Below, one piece after another: positions 44,306-56,903 of a stretch of DNA of 64,000 nt. A model generated the notes under the pieces. That model was given only the letters and a program-made list of their open reading frames with translations. It made no database searches and was not told the origin of the DNA. Source of the DNA: Setoptus koraiensis (lineage: Eukaryota; Arthropoda). Within the stretch, counting starts at the first letter, position 1. Every line of letters begins with the position of its first letter. The stretch spans positions 11,098,001 through 11,162,000 of the forward strand of contig CM106585.1 of assembly GCA_048013815.1 (NCBI GenBank), read 5' to 3'. The position numbers were made by a program, and so were the translations under genes.

Positions 44306-46627
44306 CTCCCCCCGCACGCTGTGCCACCGACGGGCAGCATTAGCAATGCTGCTTCAGTAATGCAGTGCAGTGTGTCTGTGTGTCACACGAAATAGTTCGC
44401 CGATAGATTTGTTTTCTCGCTTGTTTCGTTCGCCCTGCGCCCCTCGCCCGTCCCCCGCTCGTTTGTGTCCCCGCTGCTCAACTTTTGTTCGCCACCGGCC
44501 GCCGCTACAGTTCGCTGCACGATAGCTGGCGCCGCGGCGGCCTGCACCGCACACCGCAGGCCTGTACCGCACACCGCAGGCCAGCAGCACCACACAGCAG
44601 CGCAATCCAGCGGCACCATCCAGCAGTACAGTCCGGTGCAGAACAATGCAGCACATGCAACTTGCATGATGCAAGCGCCGGGGGACACAGGAGCGCGTAG
44701 GAAGCGCAATAGTCACTGTTGGATGGTGCGCAACATTCGCTCGCACTGCGCACACATCGCGAGGGGCATTTTTATCAATTGCTGCCTGTATGCACACCGC
44801 TGGAATAGGACAATTGTTTCAGCACTGTCAATGCCAGTGACTCAATGGTGTGCTGCTGCAACGAATGCACCATTAGAGTGGCGCCATTTCGCCAGCGCGA
44901 AGCGTGTGTGCGCTGCGCAGGCGCTCGCTATCGAACTGACGCGCGCGCGGGGGGGGGGGCGACACAATCTCGGAGCGCGGATGCATGCACTGCCAACAGT
45001 GTCAGCCCGACGGGGACAAGGACGGACGGTCGCCAATGCGTGCTGCCACAGCGAGAGGGGCCCCCGTCTGGGGGCGGCAGCGAGCACACACGGGGGAACG
45101 CTCAGCAGAGGCACCATGCGACGCATGAAGTGTCCTTGCGATGCAAGCCACTCGACGCCGCGAGCGCTGCAGTAGCTGCACTGTCGTCGCTGGCACAGGA
45201 TTCACGCATAATACATCGGCAGCGCCATTGTGTGTTACGCCAAAACTGTGATTATCGCTGCTCCACATACCGGCTGTTGCAGCAGCGGCAGCTGTGGCTG
45301 TGCGCCCGTTTTGCGGCCCGTCGCTGTAAACGACGCGCCAACCATAAGTCACACAGCGAAAACAAGTGATTGTCGGCACCGCCGGGCCGCACGGCACCGC
45401 ATGTGGTTTGCGCGGCCGGCCCGGCGCCCACACTAAGAGCGCAAACAAACAAACACACTCACTGGTAGCACAGCAAACAGGCTGACAAGTTGCCCCAGAG
45501 GCTGCCGGGCGCACAGGCCGCATGATGAATTGAGGAAGCGCGCGCGCGACGGGCTATTATTAACTCGCAACCACCTATCAGGTTGTCCGCTATGTGGGCC
45601 GCGCCCGCCCGCCCGCTCGCTCCGCCGCGCATTGGACGAGAATCGGCCGAGTGAGCGGCGCCCAGACAGAGCGGGTAGCCGGTGCCGCCATCACGGTGGC
45701 GAGCTGAAAATTGCGAGCTGCCACTCGTGTTCGCTCAATCAGCGCGCCATTGTTTCACGTCTGGCCGCGCTGCCCTCTTGGCACACATTGCACATTGTAG
45801 GGCTGTCGCCTGTCGGGCCGTCGCGCTGTCGGGCCGTCGCGCTGTCGGGCCGGCGGTTACGCTCGCGAACGATTTGTACGCGAGCACGATCGTGATATAT
45901 GCGTCGCGCACTCATTGCGCTTCCTGCGGGCGCCCAGAAATGGGAAATGGCCCGAGCGTCGGGCAGCCCATATGTGCACGCTTGCATAATGGCGAGACAC
46001 GTAATGGGCCAGCCATATACATAATGGGCCCGGCGACACGGGCCGATTTGTGACGATGACTCGTCGGTGTGCCACTCGGTGATCACTGCCACAGCGACTG
46101 GCCCCGCGAACGAGAACGCGCCTCTTGCACCAACGCCGTCAGTGGCCGTCTGGTCAGCAGACTCTGGCAGTGTCCAGTTTGGCGTGTCGCGTTGGAGGCA
46201 CAGTTGCCTAGTTAGCCGAGATGAATCATTGGGTCAGACTGTGACTCTGTCAGAGTGAGGCTCGCCGAGGCGTGCACCGTGCAGCGCAATCGTATCGTGC
46301 GCCACATTCTCTGTGCTGTGTGAGTGTGTGTGTGTGCAATATCGTGGCTCGGTCGCATTTTTGTGCGACAATGCAACTAATGGATAAACAAATAAGATAA
46401 ATTAGACTTGTTAAACTCTATGATTTGCGGCCCTCGAATTGGGCCAGCGACGAGCCGTCCCGCCCGAGACGCGTCCGAGGCTCGCCCGAGACTCGCCGCC
46501 GCACAGCGCATCGACAAATGGCGCCCCTGTGTGGACGCGCTGACACTGAGCCGCCACCATGCTGCCGCGCCGACACCGAGAAAGTCTGTCAATGGCGAGG
46601 GAGCGACCCCCGTCGAATGCCCGTTCG

Positions 46628-46684
46628 CACGACAAGACTCTCGTCACACGACAAGACTCTCGGCACACGACAAGACTCTCGGCA
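46628..46684. repeat. 19-nt tandem repeat, three units
   Basis: CACGACAAGACTCTCG(T/G)CA at 46628, 46647 and 46666; the only difference is one base in unit 1. It lies 70 nt before the 46756-46790 hairpin. Confidence 0.85.
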
Positions 46685-46726
46685 CAAGAGACCGCAAATA
46701 ACGCTGTTGTGGCCGCTGGCCGCGCA

Positions 46727-46769
46727 AAAGTCCTGCTCCCAACGAAGAAAAGTCCTGCTCCCAACGAAG
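46727..46769. repeat. 21-nt direct repeat, period 22
   Basis: AAAGTCCTGCTCCCAACGAA with a final G, at 46727-46747 and 46749-46769, identical. The second copy forms the left arm of the adjacent hairpin, so direct and inverted duplication share one source segment. Confidence 0.85.
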
Positions 46770-46790
46770 GCCCAGCCTTCGTTGGGAGCA
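46756..46790. repeat. Perfect inverted repeat, 16-bp stem, 3-nt loop
   Basis: Arm TGCTCCCAACGAAGGC (46756-46771) and its exact reverse complement at 46775-46790, separated by CCA. The loop is too short for a normal pre-miRNA, so a fold-back duplication is more likely. Confidence 0.9.
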
Positions 46791-48921
46791 AAACTGTTGC
46801 CGAGGCGGATAACGGTGACCGCACAATGGACGCTTAGTGGTCGTTGCGTGTGTCACGGATCGGTTGCGAGGCACACAGTTAGAGTTGCAGTAATTGCCCG
46901 TACACACTCACAAGAGTAGTTGTCAGTGCGGGCAGCAAGGCGTGAGTTGGCACGAGCGGCCCGGTCTTGCCAGACATCGCGGTGCGAAGCTATTTGTGCC
47001 GCGTTCGACAGTGGGCCAATGACGCGCTCGATCGCTATGATGGATGCGCAATGACAGCGGTTGACGCTGTTCAAGGTCACGAATCACGACGGGCATGTCG
47101 CCGACGATGATGATTAAAATATGATGTTTATCGCTAGACGCAGCTAGTAATGATCGTTTTGATTATCGCCGTCTCGCACAGTTCATTATATTCGTATATT
47201 TGCATGTCGTATTTGTGTTGTCGTTGTCGTTCGCAACTGCGACAGCCAGCCGCAGCCAACTGATGTAACTTTATTCTCAAGTCGAGCATGTTTATTGTAT
47301 GAATTAAACAGCTTCGAGGCTGCTACACAATAATAGTATTGTATTCAATTGCCGCATGCCGAACCGAAAACTAACAAGCAGAGCGATGCCGTTGTCGTTG
47401 TCGCTGCCGCTGTTGTCGTTTTCGCTGCCTCTGTTGTCGTTGTTGTTGCCTCTGTTGTCGTTGTTGTTGCTGGCGCTGTTGTCGTTGCTGTTGTCGTTGT
47501 CGTTGCTGTTGGTGCTGTGGTTGTCGTTGCTGTTGGCGCTGTGGTTGTCGTCATAGTCATCACACTGGCAGCAGACGCCGCTAACAGTGTGTGCCATTGA
47601 ATGGCACTTGGCCCACACAACAAACATTGTTTGTCGCACCAAGCCGAAGCGGCTCTTTCCTCCTCTTTGTGTCGCTCAATGGCACTCTCTTTGTCTGGCA
47701 ACGTTCGCAATTTCACCGCCAGCGATGAGAGGCCAGCCAAGCGGCTAGACCGAACGCACTGCATCATCGCGAGCCAAGTTGCTCAGCTAAATATTGTTAA
47801 TTAAGTGGGCCTTGATTTAATGCTCGACAACCGCGCCGTCGCTGTGGTTGTTGTGTCGCTGTTGTTGTCGTGTCGCTGTCTCTGTTGTTGTTGTGTCGCT
47901 GTTGTTGTTGTCGTTGACGTTCGCAATTGCGTCGTTCGCCAGCGCGTCGCATTTATCTCTTTTTGCGCCAGTTGCGAGACGAGGCGCATTTGTTCGTCGC
48001 ATCATCATTATAATGTTACGCGTGTTTAACTACGTTTAAATGGGCCGCTCGCCGCTGACAAACACTCATGTCGGCATGCTAATAATGGCGCTTAATATTG
48101 ATATAATTAAACATTGCCAATAAAACAAGTCGCGCAACCAAACAAACAACTATCGCGTCCGTCACACTGGCAATTCAGCGCCAATTCTTTCATGGTCACA
48201 CACACTCTCACAATTCGAGCCGAGCCGAATTGGCCGTGATCGGTGCGGTTGCGTCAGAGCTCTCGGCAACCAAAGCAGCAGACAACAAAAGACACGATCG
48301 TATTATGCTGATCCGGCACCGGCCGGGGAGTAGCCCGGCCACCGGGGCGCACACACTCGAATCGCAGCCAATCTGCCCGATCTAACAACTTGAGCACGTT
48401 GTGTGCGGAAACAATTGAACGGCGAGCGTGAATGTTTTGAATTAAACGACTTCCAGTTCGTGTTGGCGTTGCAGTTGGCGACGAGCAGTTCCGAACACTG
48501 GCGCATTCGAATTCGAACGCCAGCCCGAATTGTGATGCGCCGGCGAATGGAGCAGGCGAATTTTGCCGGGCAAAGAACAACTCGAATTCCGTGCAATTTC
48601 CACCGTGGGCAGCGGTATTGCGCTGTGCCTATTTCGTATGCGCCACGTTCACGTGCGCACACATTAAGTCAGTGATTTATTAACTCACGGCCCGGCCGGT
48701 CGAGACCAGCGTCTGGGGCGCCCCAAAAGCCGAATGGTGGCGCCAGCGCGGCGAGCCGACATTCGGCCGTTGAGGCGACACTCGGCCGTTGAGGCGACAT
48801 TCAGCCACTGGGGCGACAGTGAGTGACACTCACTAAATGACGATCGCATGAACTGTCCGCAAACGATGAGGCCCACGATGACGCAATGTGTCGGCACACT
48901 GGACGCCGCATTCGGCCGCAA

Positions 48922-48963
48922 TTGTTTACCTGACGGCGATGGCGCGGCTCGTCAGGTAAACAA
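48922..48963. repeat. Perfect inverted repeat, 14-bp stem, 14-nt loop
   Basis: Arm TTGTTTACCTGACG at 48922-48935 and exact reverse complement at 48950-48963, in unique GC-rich sequence. Confidence 0.88.
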
Positions 48964-49798
48964 CGCCGGCCGCCACACAAGCGGACAGATGTTTTTCTGG
49001 GGCGAAACACGGTGGGCGACGGCGCGCCGGTTGTTACGTAACGGCACGGCGTGATGCGGCCACAAAAATCATGATCGCTGCGATGTTGACGTCGCACCGA
49101 CCGGTCGCCGGCCATCGACCAGCGGTGCGTCCACATCGGGCCGGGACATGAGACCGACATTAGGCGCGCATTAGGCCGACACGGGCCGCCATTCGGTGCC
49201 AGCCGGGCGTTTATGGGCCGGCGCGGAGCAAGACGAAACAAAAGAAGTCACTTACTCGGGGGCCACCAACTCACGTCGGGAATGTCGCGTTTGTTCGGCC
49301 GAAATCGCCAGAACAAACACGACACAACTGGCCGGCGCTGGGCCGGGGGCCTCACGAGCAAGCGCATTTTTGCGTGCTTGCATCGCAAGCCTTGCAAGCG
49401 GCCGAGAGCCGCGATCCATTGCGGCCCCCGACGCGGCCACTCGTCACCGTTTGCCGGGCCTGGCGCCGTTTGTCGGGCCTCGCGCCGCTGGCGTTTGACG
49501 TCCACAGACTCGAGTGGCGACCGTCGTGCTAGCGGTGCGCGAGTTAGGCGTCGCCGGAAATATAAATATCACTTACACTGGTAACAGGAATGGGGCTCAG
49601 GGCTGGCAAAAATAAACGCGCCTAATGCGTGTACGCGTTGGCATTTTGTTGGCGTTTTGTGTTTGCTGTTAAAATTGGGCCCGATTGGGGGGGGGGCAGC
49701 GCGAAACGTTGCGCAAAGGTAACCCGGTTACCTGGCTGTTCCATTTCGACTGTCGACAGCAAAGCGAGTCGCTCACTAATGAACGGCTCACGTACTGG

Positions 49799-49840
49799 CT
49801 CCATTGATCCCTATCCAACTAGAGATAGAGATCAATGGAG
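49799..49840. repeat. Inverted repeat, 11 + 5 bp stem
   Basis: CTCCATTGATC (49799-49809) pairs exactly with 49830-49840; after one mismatch CTATC (49811-49815) pairs with 49824-49828. An 8-nt loop closes the hairpin. Confidence 0.85.
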
Positions 49841-50650
49841 GCCCCACCAACGCATAATGACCGTGGCCGGCCCGGCCCGGCGCCCTTGCTATCGCGCCGC
49901 TCTCATAACACGATATGCGCATTATATTATATCTTATCCGCGCTCGCATCTATCCGTCCATCAACTGGCTGCAGGTTGATTTATTGGCGCGTCGCATTTG
50001 TTTTCGTTCTCACGAGCGACGCAGCCCGATTTGTGATCCGTGGCTCGTGGGCTGACCATTGGCCAGCGTTGCTTGGCGTTGCGCAGCCAGACAAAACCAA
50101 TTAGAGTTAATGCCGGCGTGTCCGTCAACTAGATCAACTTAGACAGTGCAGTGCGCGATATGGCGCAACCAGAGCAACTGACCTTGGCAGCGCCGCGCAC
50201 TTTGCAGTCTGCCGGACACTGCAAAGCGCCGCTCGACAGGGCAATCGATGCTTTTGCTCGTGCAACCGGCACCGTGCTGCAGCACATTGGCCACTTATGA
50301 TTGGGGCTCCCGGGCGCGTGGTAAGTGCGCAATTTTGGCCGCGTCCAGTCACCGTTGCCCAGATAACCCGGCCCTCACCATTCATATCCGTCTGTGTGTG
50401 TGTGTCTAAATGTGAGCTCTCATGCGGGCCCCTCTCGCGCCGGCCGAACATATGTTGACGCGTGAAGCACGATCGTGCGTTCGTGTGGCGGCTCGATCGC
50501 CGCGGATCGCCGCAGATCGCCACATATCGCCGCGTGTCGGGCGCCGACGGCCAGTGTTTGCCCACGGATAACCTTGAGGCCGCTGGCTAGCTCGTGTTTG
50601 TGCACTGTCTCAGCCGCGCTGTCGGCCAGTGCGAGGCAATATGTGGCCAT

Positions 50651-50738
50651 CTATGCCGATCTATGCCGATCTATGCCGATATGCGGCCAGAGTGGCCAGA
50701 GTGGCCAGAGTGGCCAGAGTGGCCAGAGTGGCCAGAGT
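50651..50738. repeat. Two abutting minisatellites, 10-nt x3 and 9-nt x6
   Basis: CTATGCCGAT three times (50651-50680), then GGCCAGAGT six times without change (50685-50738). The 9-nt unit keeps a frame and translates as EWPEWPEWP, which explains one long spurious frame. Confidence 0.88.
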
Positions 50739-51157
50739 GGCCGACGGCTCCGGCCGGCTGCCCGAGAGCTGATATCGCTCGCTTGCGCAACAACGTCGGC
50801 GCCATGTGGTGCCACTTGCGACCGATGGCGCGCAATTATCCAATTGTCTCTCGTTTGCCCAGGCCGTGTTGCCGTGTTCGTTGTTGTGCGATAAGCTGAA
50901 CAACAAACTGAAAAACTCTCTTGTCAGACGAGATCGCTCTCAAGATGTGAGTGATTTGGACGGCCAGCGACGCCCACGCGCCGCCACTTGCGAGCACAAA
51001 TGTTGCGTCACACCGATCATCATATCGCACTGGTCATCATATCTCACTGATCATCATATCGCACCGCAGCGGTATGTGCGCGTGAGATATGCCTGCATAT
51101 GGACGATGCACTGTATATTGACACAGTATATATTGATAGTGATATGGCAACGCTGCC

Positions 51158-51199
51158 CACTGGCCACTGGTCACTGGCCACTAGTCACTGGCCACTGGG
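51158..51199. repeat. 14-nt tandem repeat, three units
   Basis: CACTGGCCACTGGT, CACTGGCCACTAGT, CACTGGCCACTGGG at 51158, 51172 and 51186. Each unit contains half-unit similarity (CACTGG twice), suggesting 7-nt ancestry. Confidence 0.85.
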
Positions 51200-51313
51200 C
51201 TGGTGGCGCCCACTCGCGTTTGGCGCGCAATCTGCCGGACGCCGCAAGACAGTGGGCGCAGTGGTGCCCAGCCAGCCCACAGATGATGGTCGCAGAAATA
51301 GTTGCGTATACTG

Positions 51314-51352
51314 GCCAGCAGTGGGCCAGCAGTGGGCCAGCAGTGGGCCAGC
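51314..51352. repeat. 11-nt tandem repeat, about 3.5 units
   Basis: GCCAGCAGTGG repeated at 51314, 51325 and 51336 with a partial fourth, all identical. Confidence 0.85.
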
Positions 51353-52738
51353 CTGTTGGACTGGGCGCTGGCGTTGGCAGTAATCACCTGGATTGCGCAA
51401 CAACTCTAGCTGTTGTTCAGCGGCCAACGACAACAGCGCTGCACCCCGAGCGGCTACCCGACGATCGCACAACAGCGACAACAACGGCAAAAAGACTGCA
51501 AAAGAGACGCGCTCGCTTGTTGGCGCAAAGACAACAAACGAGCGCGCCATTGTGCCCGCTAAACAAACACCCAACGCGCGATATTGCAGTGCGTAGCATA
51601 TTATTATTATATGTTTACATCGTTGCACTGTTGCGACAAGCTTACGTAACGGGCCCCAATGTTGCAATGTTTGACTATGGTTACATCATACACTCACTTG
51701 CGCGACACTGTCGTGGGCCCCCTGCCAACGGGCCCACAACTGGCGACAGGCCGCGCAACGGACTGCGAAACGGTAGCCACTGCTGTTGGACAGTGTGTTT
51801 GTTTTGCTGTCGCTGGCACCACTTGATAAGCGAGCGTCATACATTGTATATGCTGGTGCCGTTGCTGGCCTGTTGGCTGGTGCTGTTGCGTAATGAGCGG
51901 CCGGCCGTCGCCATTGGCAGCACGAACGGCGGGCACCGGATAAAATAGAATAAAACAAAACAAAATAAAATAAAATAAAGTTCACTCACATTGTGAGTCG
52001 CACAAGCAACTATCAAAGTTGCCGCTGTCATTAACAACACTGGTCAGTTGTTGCAGTGACAGCGCCATTACATAACGGTGTCTCTCTAATTGTGGCACGT
52101 TGCTCACCAGTAGCGATACAATGGTTAGTGCCGAATAACAAATGGTGTCGTCGCAAACGTTGTTGTCCATTTGCGCCTCTCAACATTTTGTGCATTTGCC
52201 CAGTTTGTCCACTCGTCGGAGATGGCGATATTATTGACGACCAGCTCACACTGTCGCTCGCCGCTTCCAAAACGTATCAGTGGGCGCCATTTGGGGCACC
52301 GCACCGAGTCGCTCCGTTGCCAGTAACTCGGCTGCCAGTCGCTCGGTTGCCGATGTGAACAGCCAGCGCCTCTGTTGCTCACGGGCGACACAGAGGATTG
52401 CCCGACACAGAGTGCCCCCGCCCCCCGCCGCTCACCGACCGATGGCCAGCACAGTCCCGTCAACACGCCGGCTGCTGACGGGACCCCCGCCCACTACCTC
52501 TAATCCGACTGTGAGCCTGTGTGTTTTTGTCTCAGTCGCGGGTATTTGATCACCGACGCGACCGACGCGACCGAGAGCCGGGCCGAACAAACAGACGCAC
52601 CGTATTCAGGTAGAGGAGCCATTTGCAGCGCCCCTAACGTTCATAAACGTTGATGAGTCTTCCGGATTTGATTGGGTGAGTCGCAATCGAGCATTTCGGA
52701 GTCGATGTGTCAGCGGAGAGATCGCGCCAGAATCTCTC

Positions 52739-52772
52739 GTGGCTCTAATTGTCGTTCGACAACTAGAGCCAC
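52739..52772. repeat. Inverted repeat, 16-bp stem with one mismatch, 2-nt loop
   Basis: GTGGCTCTAATTGTCG (52739-52754) and CGACAACTAGAGCCAC (52757-52772) are reverse complements except one position, separated by TT. Confidence 0.88.
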
Positions 52773-53373
52773 TGGCCAGTGAATATTCACAATAATGATC
52801 AGTTTGTCTTAGATGACCGACGTGAGACAAAAGTGACGCAACCAACACACATCAGCCACTTCCCGCTGTGCGAGCTCGTGATGTGATTGGGGCTCCGTGG
52901 GCCAGTGCCTGTGATTCGGGGCCCCAATCACCGGGCTACCTGAGCCTGCTGAGCCGCTGGCTGGGTAGCGTGGGCACCAATAACAATAATCACAAATACG
53001 ATAAGTTTACGCTCTGTATCATACACACAGGGGCCCCTGTAGCATTCGCACAACTGTGCTTCAGGGTGCCACGGGCAGCGTGGCGCGGGATTACGCCGAC
53101 GCCAATTGTGGGCAGCGCCACAATTTGAGGCATTATCATTTGTCGGGAAATTGTTGGCGCGAAATGGTGGCGAAAAAGCGACAAAATTGGGATCACGCAG
53201 CGACAATCGCATTATACGAATGTGCTGCATGTGTACACAGTTGCTGCGATACAGTTACGTAAGATATAAGCCGATCATTGGTTGTGCACACATAAACACA
53301 ATACGTGTATGTAGAGCCCATACAACGGGCCGCTTCTGGGTATTGTTGTATCATACAAATTGTATGTGTCTAA

Positions 53374-53886
53374 TTGCGTAATGCAACGCCGAGCACTTGT
53401 CACGCGCGCCGTGCCAACACGCTGACAACGTGCACTTGGTAGCTTTAGTGTGACCCATATAACCGACGACACACCGGCCATGTTTGGGTGCGATTGGCGA
53501 TTGTCAGTGGGCAGCATTTGCAATTAGTGAGCAGTCTAATTATAAAACTAAAAACTAAAATTGTGCGCCACAGCGAGCGTGTTGCAGCGTGCCGTTGTGA
53601 TTCACGACACACCATGCGGCCATCCGCTGCGACTATATTATATAACAATATGTTATATAATACTGTATAACAATTGGTTGTTATGTAACCAGTTATGTAA
53701 CAGTTGTATAACAAACAACAGTTGTGTAACATGTGTAACAACACGACAGGTGCACTGGCTGGCAGCTGCTGTGATGGCACAGCAATCTCAATCGGGCAAT
53801 ATTGCGTAATTGGTGTGTCGAGGGGCAGCATTTTGTAAGCGCAAGATTGCGTAAGCACAAGATTGCGTAATCACATGATTGCGTAA
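53374..53886. promoter_or_regulatory. Cluster of TTGCGTAA and TTATGTAA words
   Basis: TTGCGTAA at 53374, 53802, 53847, 53863 and 53879; TTATGTAA at 53681 and 53693. The last three TTGCGTAA words sit 16 nt apart in a GATTGCGTAA context, and the two TTATGTAA are 12 nt apart. TTATGTAA is an NFIL3/Vrille-type site and TTGCGTAA resembles C/EBP-type sites; binding is inferred only. Confidence 0.45.
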
Positions 53887-53949
53887 GACGCAATGCCGGT
53901 GTTTAAAGGTTGCCAGGCAGGCCGGCGTGGCCGCAACATTGACCAACGA

Positions 53950-53977
53950 GCTGTTGTTGTTGCTGTCGTTGCTGTCG

Positions 53978-54017
<40 letters not shown>
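53950..54017. repeat. (GTT)n microsatellite
   Basis: GTTGTT array with GCTGTC interruptions, about 68 nt. No open frame around it has coding support. Confidence 0.85.
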
Positions 54018-54464
54018 CAATGGGTGACAGCGGTGATTGGACAGTGTGCAACGGTAACCGTTCGCAACAGCGAGCCCCCGTTCGCTCACAATTGTCAATC
54101 GGCCGACAGTTGGAGCCGGTGCCAGTGCGATATGGCAGATATTGCAATGATGCAGCAACGAGCCGATACATTCAATGTATCACGCCGTTGGGCGATGCGA
54201 CGGCAAACGAAACACGACCGGGCTAGTGTCACGGGCAAACACTGTCAACGTTGGCCGATTGATGCCTCGCCGGCTCGTCGCTGGCACCGGCTTGCGCAAG
54301 CGGGCCGAGTGTCGCAAAGGCACCACACAAACAATTACGTAATTAGTCATGAGTGACACATGAGTCGCGAGTCGCGAGCAATGTCGCCAGTGCGAGTGTC
54401 GCCGTTGTCATGTGACGCGAATATCGATCATCCGAGTGAGCCAATGAAATAACAAGACTTTCAA

Positions 54465-54572
54465 GCGAGCGCTTTGAGCTTCGAACGAGCGCTTCGAGCT
54501 TCGAACGAGCGCTCCGAGCTCCGAAGTTCGAACGAGCGCTTCGAACGAGCGCTGCGAACGAGCGCTTCGAAC
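54465..54572. repeat. Irregular GAGCGCTTCGAAC repeats
   Basis: Repeated GAGCGCTTCGA(A/G) units of about 10-20 nt, many containing the palindromes AGCGCT and TTCGAA. Unit boundaries shift, as expected of repeated slippage. Confidence 0.7.
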
Positions 54573-55305
54573 GGCAAGCGAGCTTAGCGTGGGCATGCAA
54601 CAGACGTCTACGGTCGCCAGATTGGCAGCGACGCCATGACAGGCAAGTGCTCACCATTAAACAATGTTTTTCAAAACTTGCAAACATCGTATCGGCGCTC
54701 GCAGTTGAGCCGGCGAGCGGGGCACGTACCCAATACCCAATACAACGCGACGCGCCGACCTTGGCGCGCCAATCTAACGGGCCAATCAAGCGCTAGCTTG
54801 CTTGGCGTGCTTGGCAAGACCCGTTGGCGCCAACTGCGGTCGCTAACGGGTTTGCGGTTCGCGCATTCGGCCCCTAATACCCGCACACTACTGACACTAC
54901 CGCAAGCAGTGCTGATACAGTCGGCTGCGGGCCTGCCGAATGCCAGCGAACCACCGGCGATACATGCTTGCGACCTGCTCAAATCGGCGGCCGTGCTAGG
55001 CGCGCTCAGTGTGACGCGTCCGCTAATATGGTATTACATAATATGGTATTACATAATATGGTGCTAGTGTTGCGCTGGCAAGAGGTGCCCGCAAGGCCAG
55101 CGCACTGCCGCCGACGCACCCGTTCGGCGCCGACGACGACCGCCCGCCGGCCCGCTGGCCGGCGCTTGTCACGGCGGCCCGTCGAGCCAGCGCGTCGTCT
55201 CGAGTCGGTGCCCGGCAGCCAGACTGACAGCCAGCCAGCCAGTCAGCCAGAAGTGGCTCGCGAGCGGCCTCGTTTCGGCGGGCCACTCTGACAGCGAGCG
55301 GCTCG

Positions 55306-55355
55306 TTTTTTCACCACGGTCACCGCAGCGCCATCAGCTGAGCGTGGTGAAAAAA
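55306..55355. repeat. Perfect inverted repeat, 13-bp stem, 24-nt loop
   Basis: TTTTTTCACCACG at 55306-55318 and exact reverse complement at 55343-55355. Confidence 0.85.
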
Positions 55356-55769
55356 GTCTCGTTGGCCAAGTCTCGCCAACGAGCAGCGAGCTCTCGCTTT
55401 TAATTTCAATTTGCTGCCGTTTTTTCAAATGGCCAACCGAGCCCTGGCCACAGCGGCGCCTGCATGCGCGGCCCGGCCGACAATCGGGCCACCGATCGAG
55501 CACAAAAAGTGATCAATGGATGGCAAGCGCGTAGACGGTCTGCGGGCACACCGAGCGCACCAGCGATTACGTAATGACTGTTTATTTGGCTGGCCTAGCC
55601 CGCGCTGCTGCCTCGTCTATGCCATCCATTTGCACGTATTTGTTGTATTTGGCGGAATTGTGTGTCGCGCCAATCACAGTCGCTACTTGTGCATGCATTG
55701 TAGTGACTCGCTGCTAGTGAGCGTCTCGCACCCGTTGATACCGACGCCCGCTACGTACCGACACTGCCG

Positions 55770-55852
55770 CTCACCGCTCACCGCATACCGACGCTCACCG
55801 CTCACCGCGTACCGACGCTCACCGCTCACCGCTCACCGCGTACCGACGCTCA
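55770..55852. repeat. Irregular CCGCTCACCG(C)(A/G)TACCGACGCTCA repeats
   Basis: Three long units of about 25 nt built from smaller ACCGCTC steps, within the GC-rich desert. Confidence 0.75.
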
Positions 55853-56843
55853 CTTGGCACCGACACCGATGCTCGGCTCTGCGAAGAATCCCATCAATGA
55901 TCTATCACCGTCGATCGAGTCGCTCGCACGCATACACAAGACGCTGCTGGCGCAGCAGCGCCATTGTGCGGCCAGGTGAGCAGGGGGCGAGCGATTTGTT
56001 AATGTAACAGCAAATGGTTCAATAGTTAAATCGGTGGTGGGCGTCGCATTGGCGGGCGAAATGGTTAAATGGTTATAATGGCGCACAGCCACCAAATTCA
56101 AATTCAATGAGCGCGGCCAACAGCCAGGTAAGCCAGACTCCCCAGGTGAGCTTATCATATTATGCAGTATTTACAGTGCTAGCTCAGCTCGGCTGCTCCC
56201 TTGCGCTACTAGACCTACCTGCCGTTGCGCCGACACTGAACCGCTGCACCGTCGCCGGGGCTCTCAGGTGGTTGCGCAACAACTGCCAAAACTGTCTCGC
56301 CATCCATCTAAATGCGTATCCGCTATCTGTGCGCCCGCTAGCCATGCGTGCCCGCCTTTATCTGTGTGCCCTATCCTCCATCAAACTGCAACTCTAACGG
56401 TCGCAGTGTGCCGCTGTTGTCGCAATTGTACCGCTGCAACGGGCACCCACACGAAATTGGCTTTGTTGGCCGCTCGGCAAAGTGACAGTGTGTGTGTTGT
56501 TGCGTCATCATAAATTAAATAATAATGCAGCGGCGGCCGCACGAAATGGAATTGGAAATGAAAACAGAAATAAACAACCGGCGGCGGCGGCAAGAGGCGC
56601 CCAATTTCGCTCAACTGGCACGCGCATCGAGCCAATTGCCGCACTGTGCGGCCTTGTTATGTAGCCAGCCGTTATGTAACACCACAGCGGGGATTGGGCT
56701 TGCGTATATATGGGATATATATGGGACACATGCACATACAGATATGTGAGAGATATGGCTCACGGCATTCACCAATTGCGTCATTGGCGCAAACTGACGA
56801 GCAACCTGTTCGAGCAGCGCCCATTCTCGCCGTGGCTCGCTCA

Positions 56844-56903
56844 TTATGTGCCCTTATGTGCCCTTATGTGCCGTTATGTGCCGTTGTGTGCCGTTATGTG
56901 CCG
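56844..56903. repeat. 10-nt tandem repeat, six units
   Basis: TTATGTGCCC twice then TTATGTGCCG with one TTGTGTGCCG variant. The last unit is also the left arm of the hairpin at 56893-56938. Confidence 0.88.

Noticed and set aside
44354-46092. Many overlapping frames of 100-236 codons on both strands
   Set aside because: High GC makes stops rare. The products lack domains, are Arg/Ala/Cys/His-rich, and compete for the same bases.
46628-46684. Three evenly spaced 19-nt units, considered as a CRISPR-like array
   Set aside because: The units abut with no spacers, and the DNA is eukaryotic; it is a minisatellite.
46756-46790. Perfect hairpin considered as a microRNA precursor
   Set aside because: Stem of 16 bp and loop of 3 nt are too short for a Drosha/Dicer substrate.
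50806-51948. 380-codon open frame on the plus strand
   Set aside because: It runs through two minisatellites, translates to their repeats, and overlaps other long frames on both strands; GC-rich stop-poor DNA explains it.
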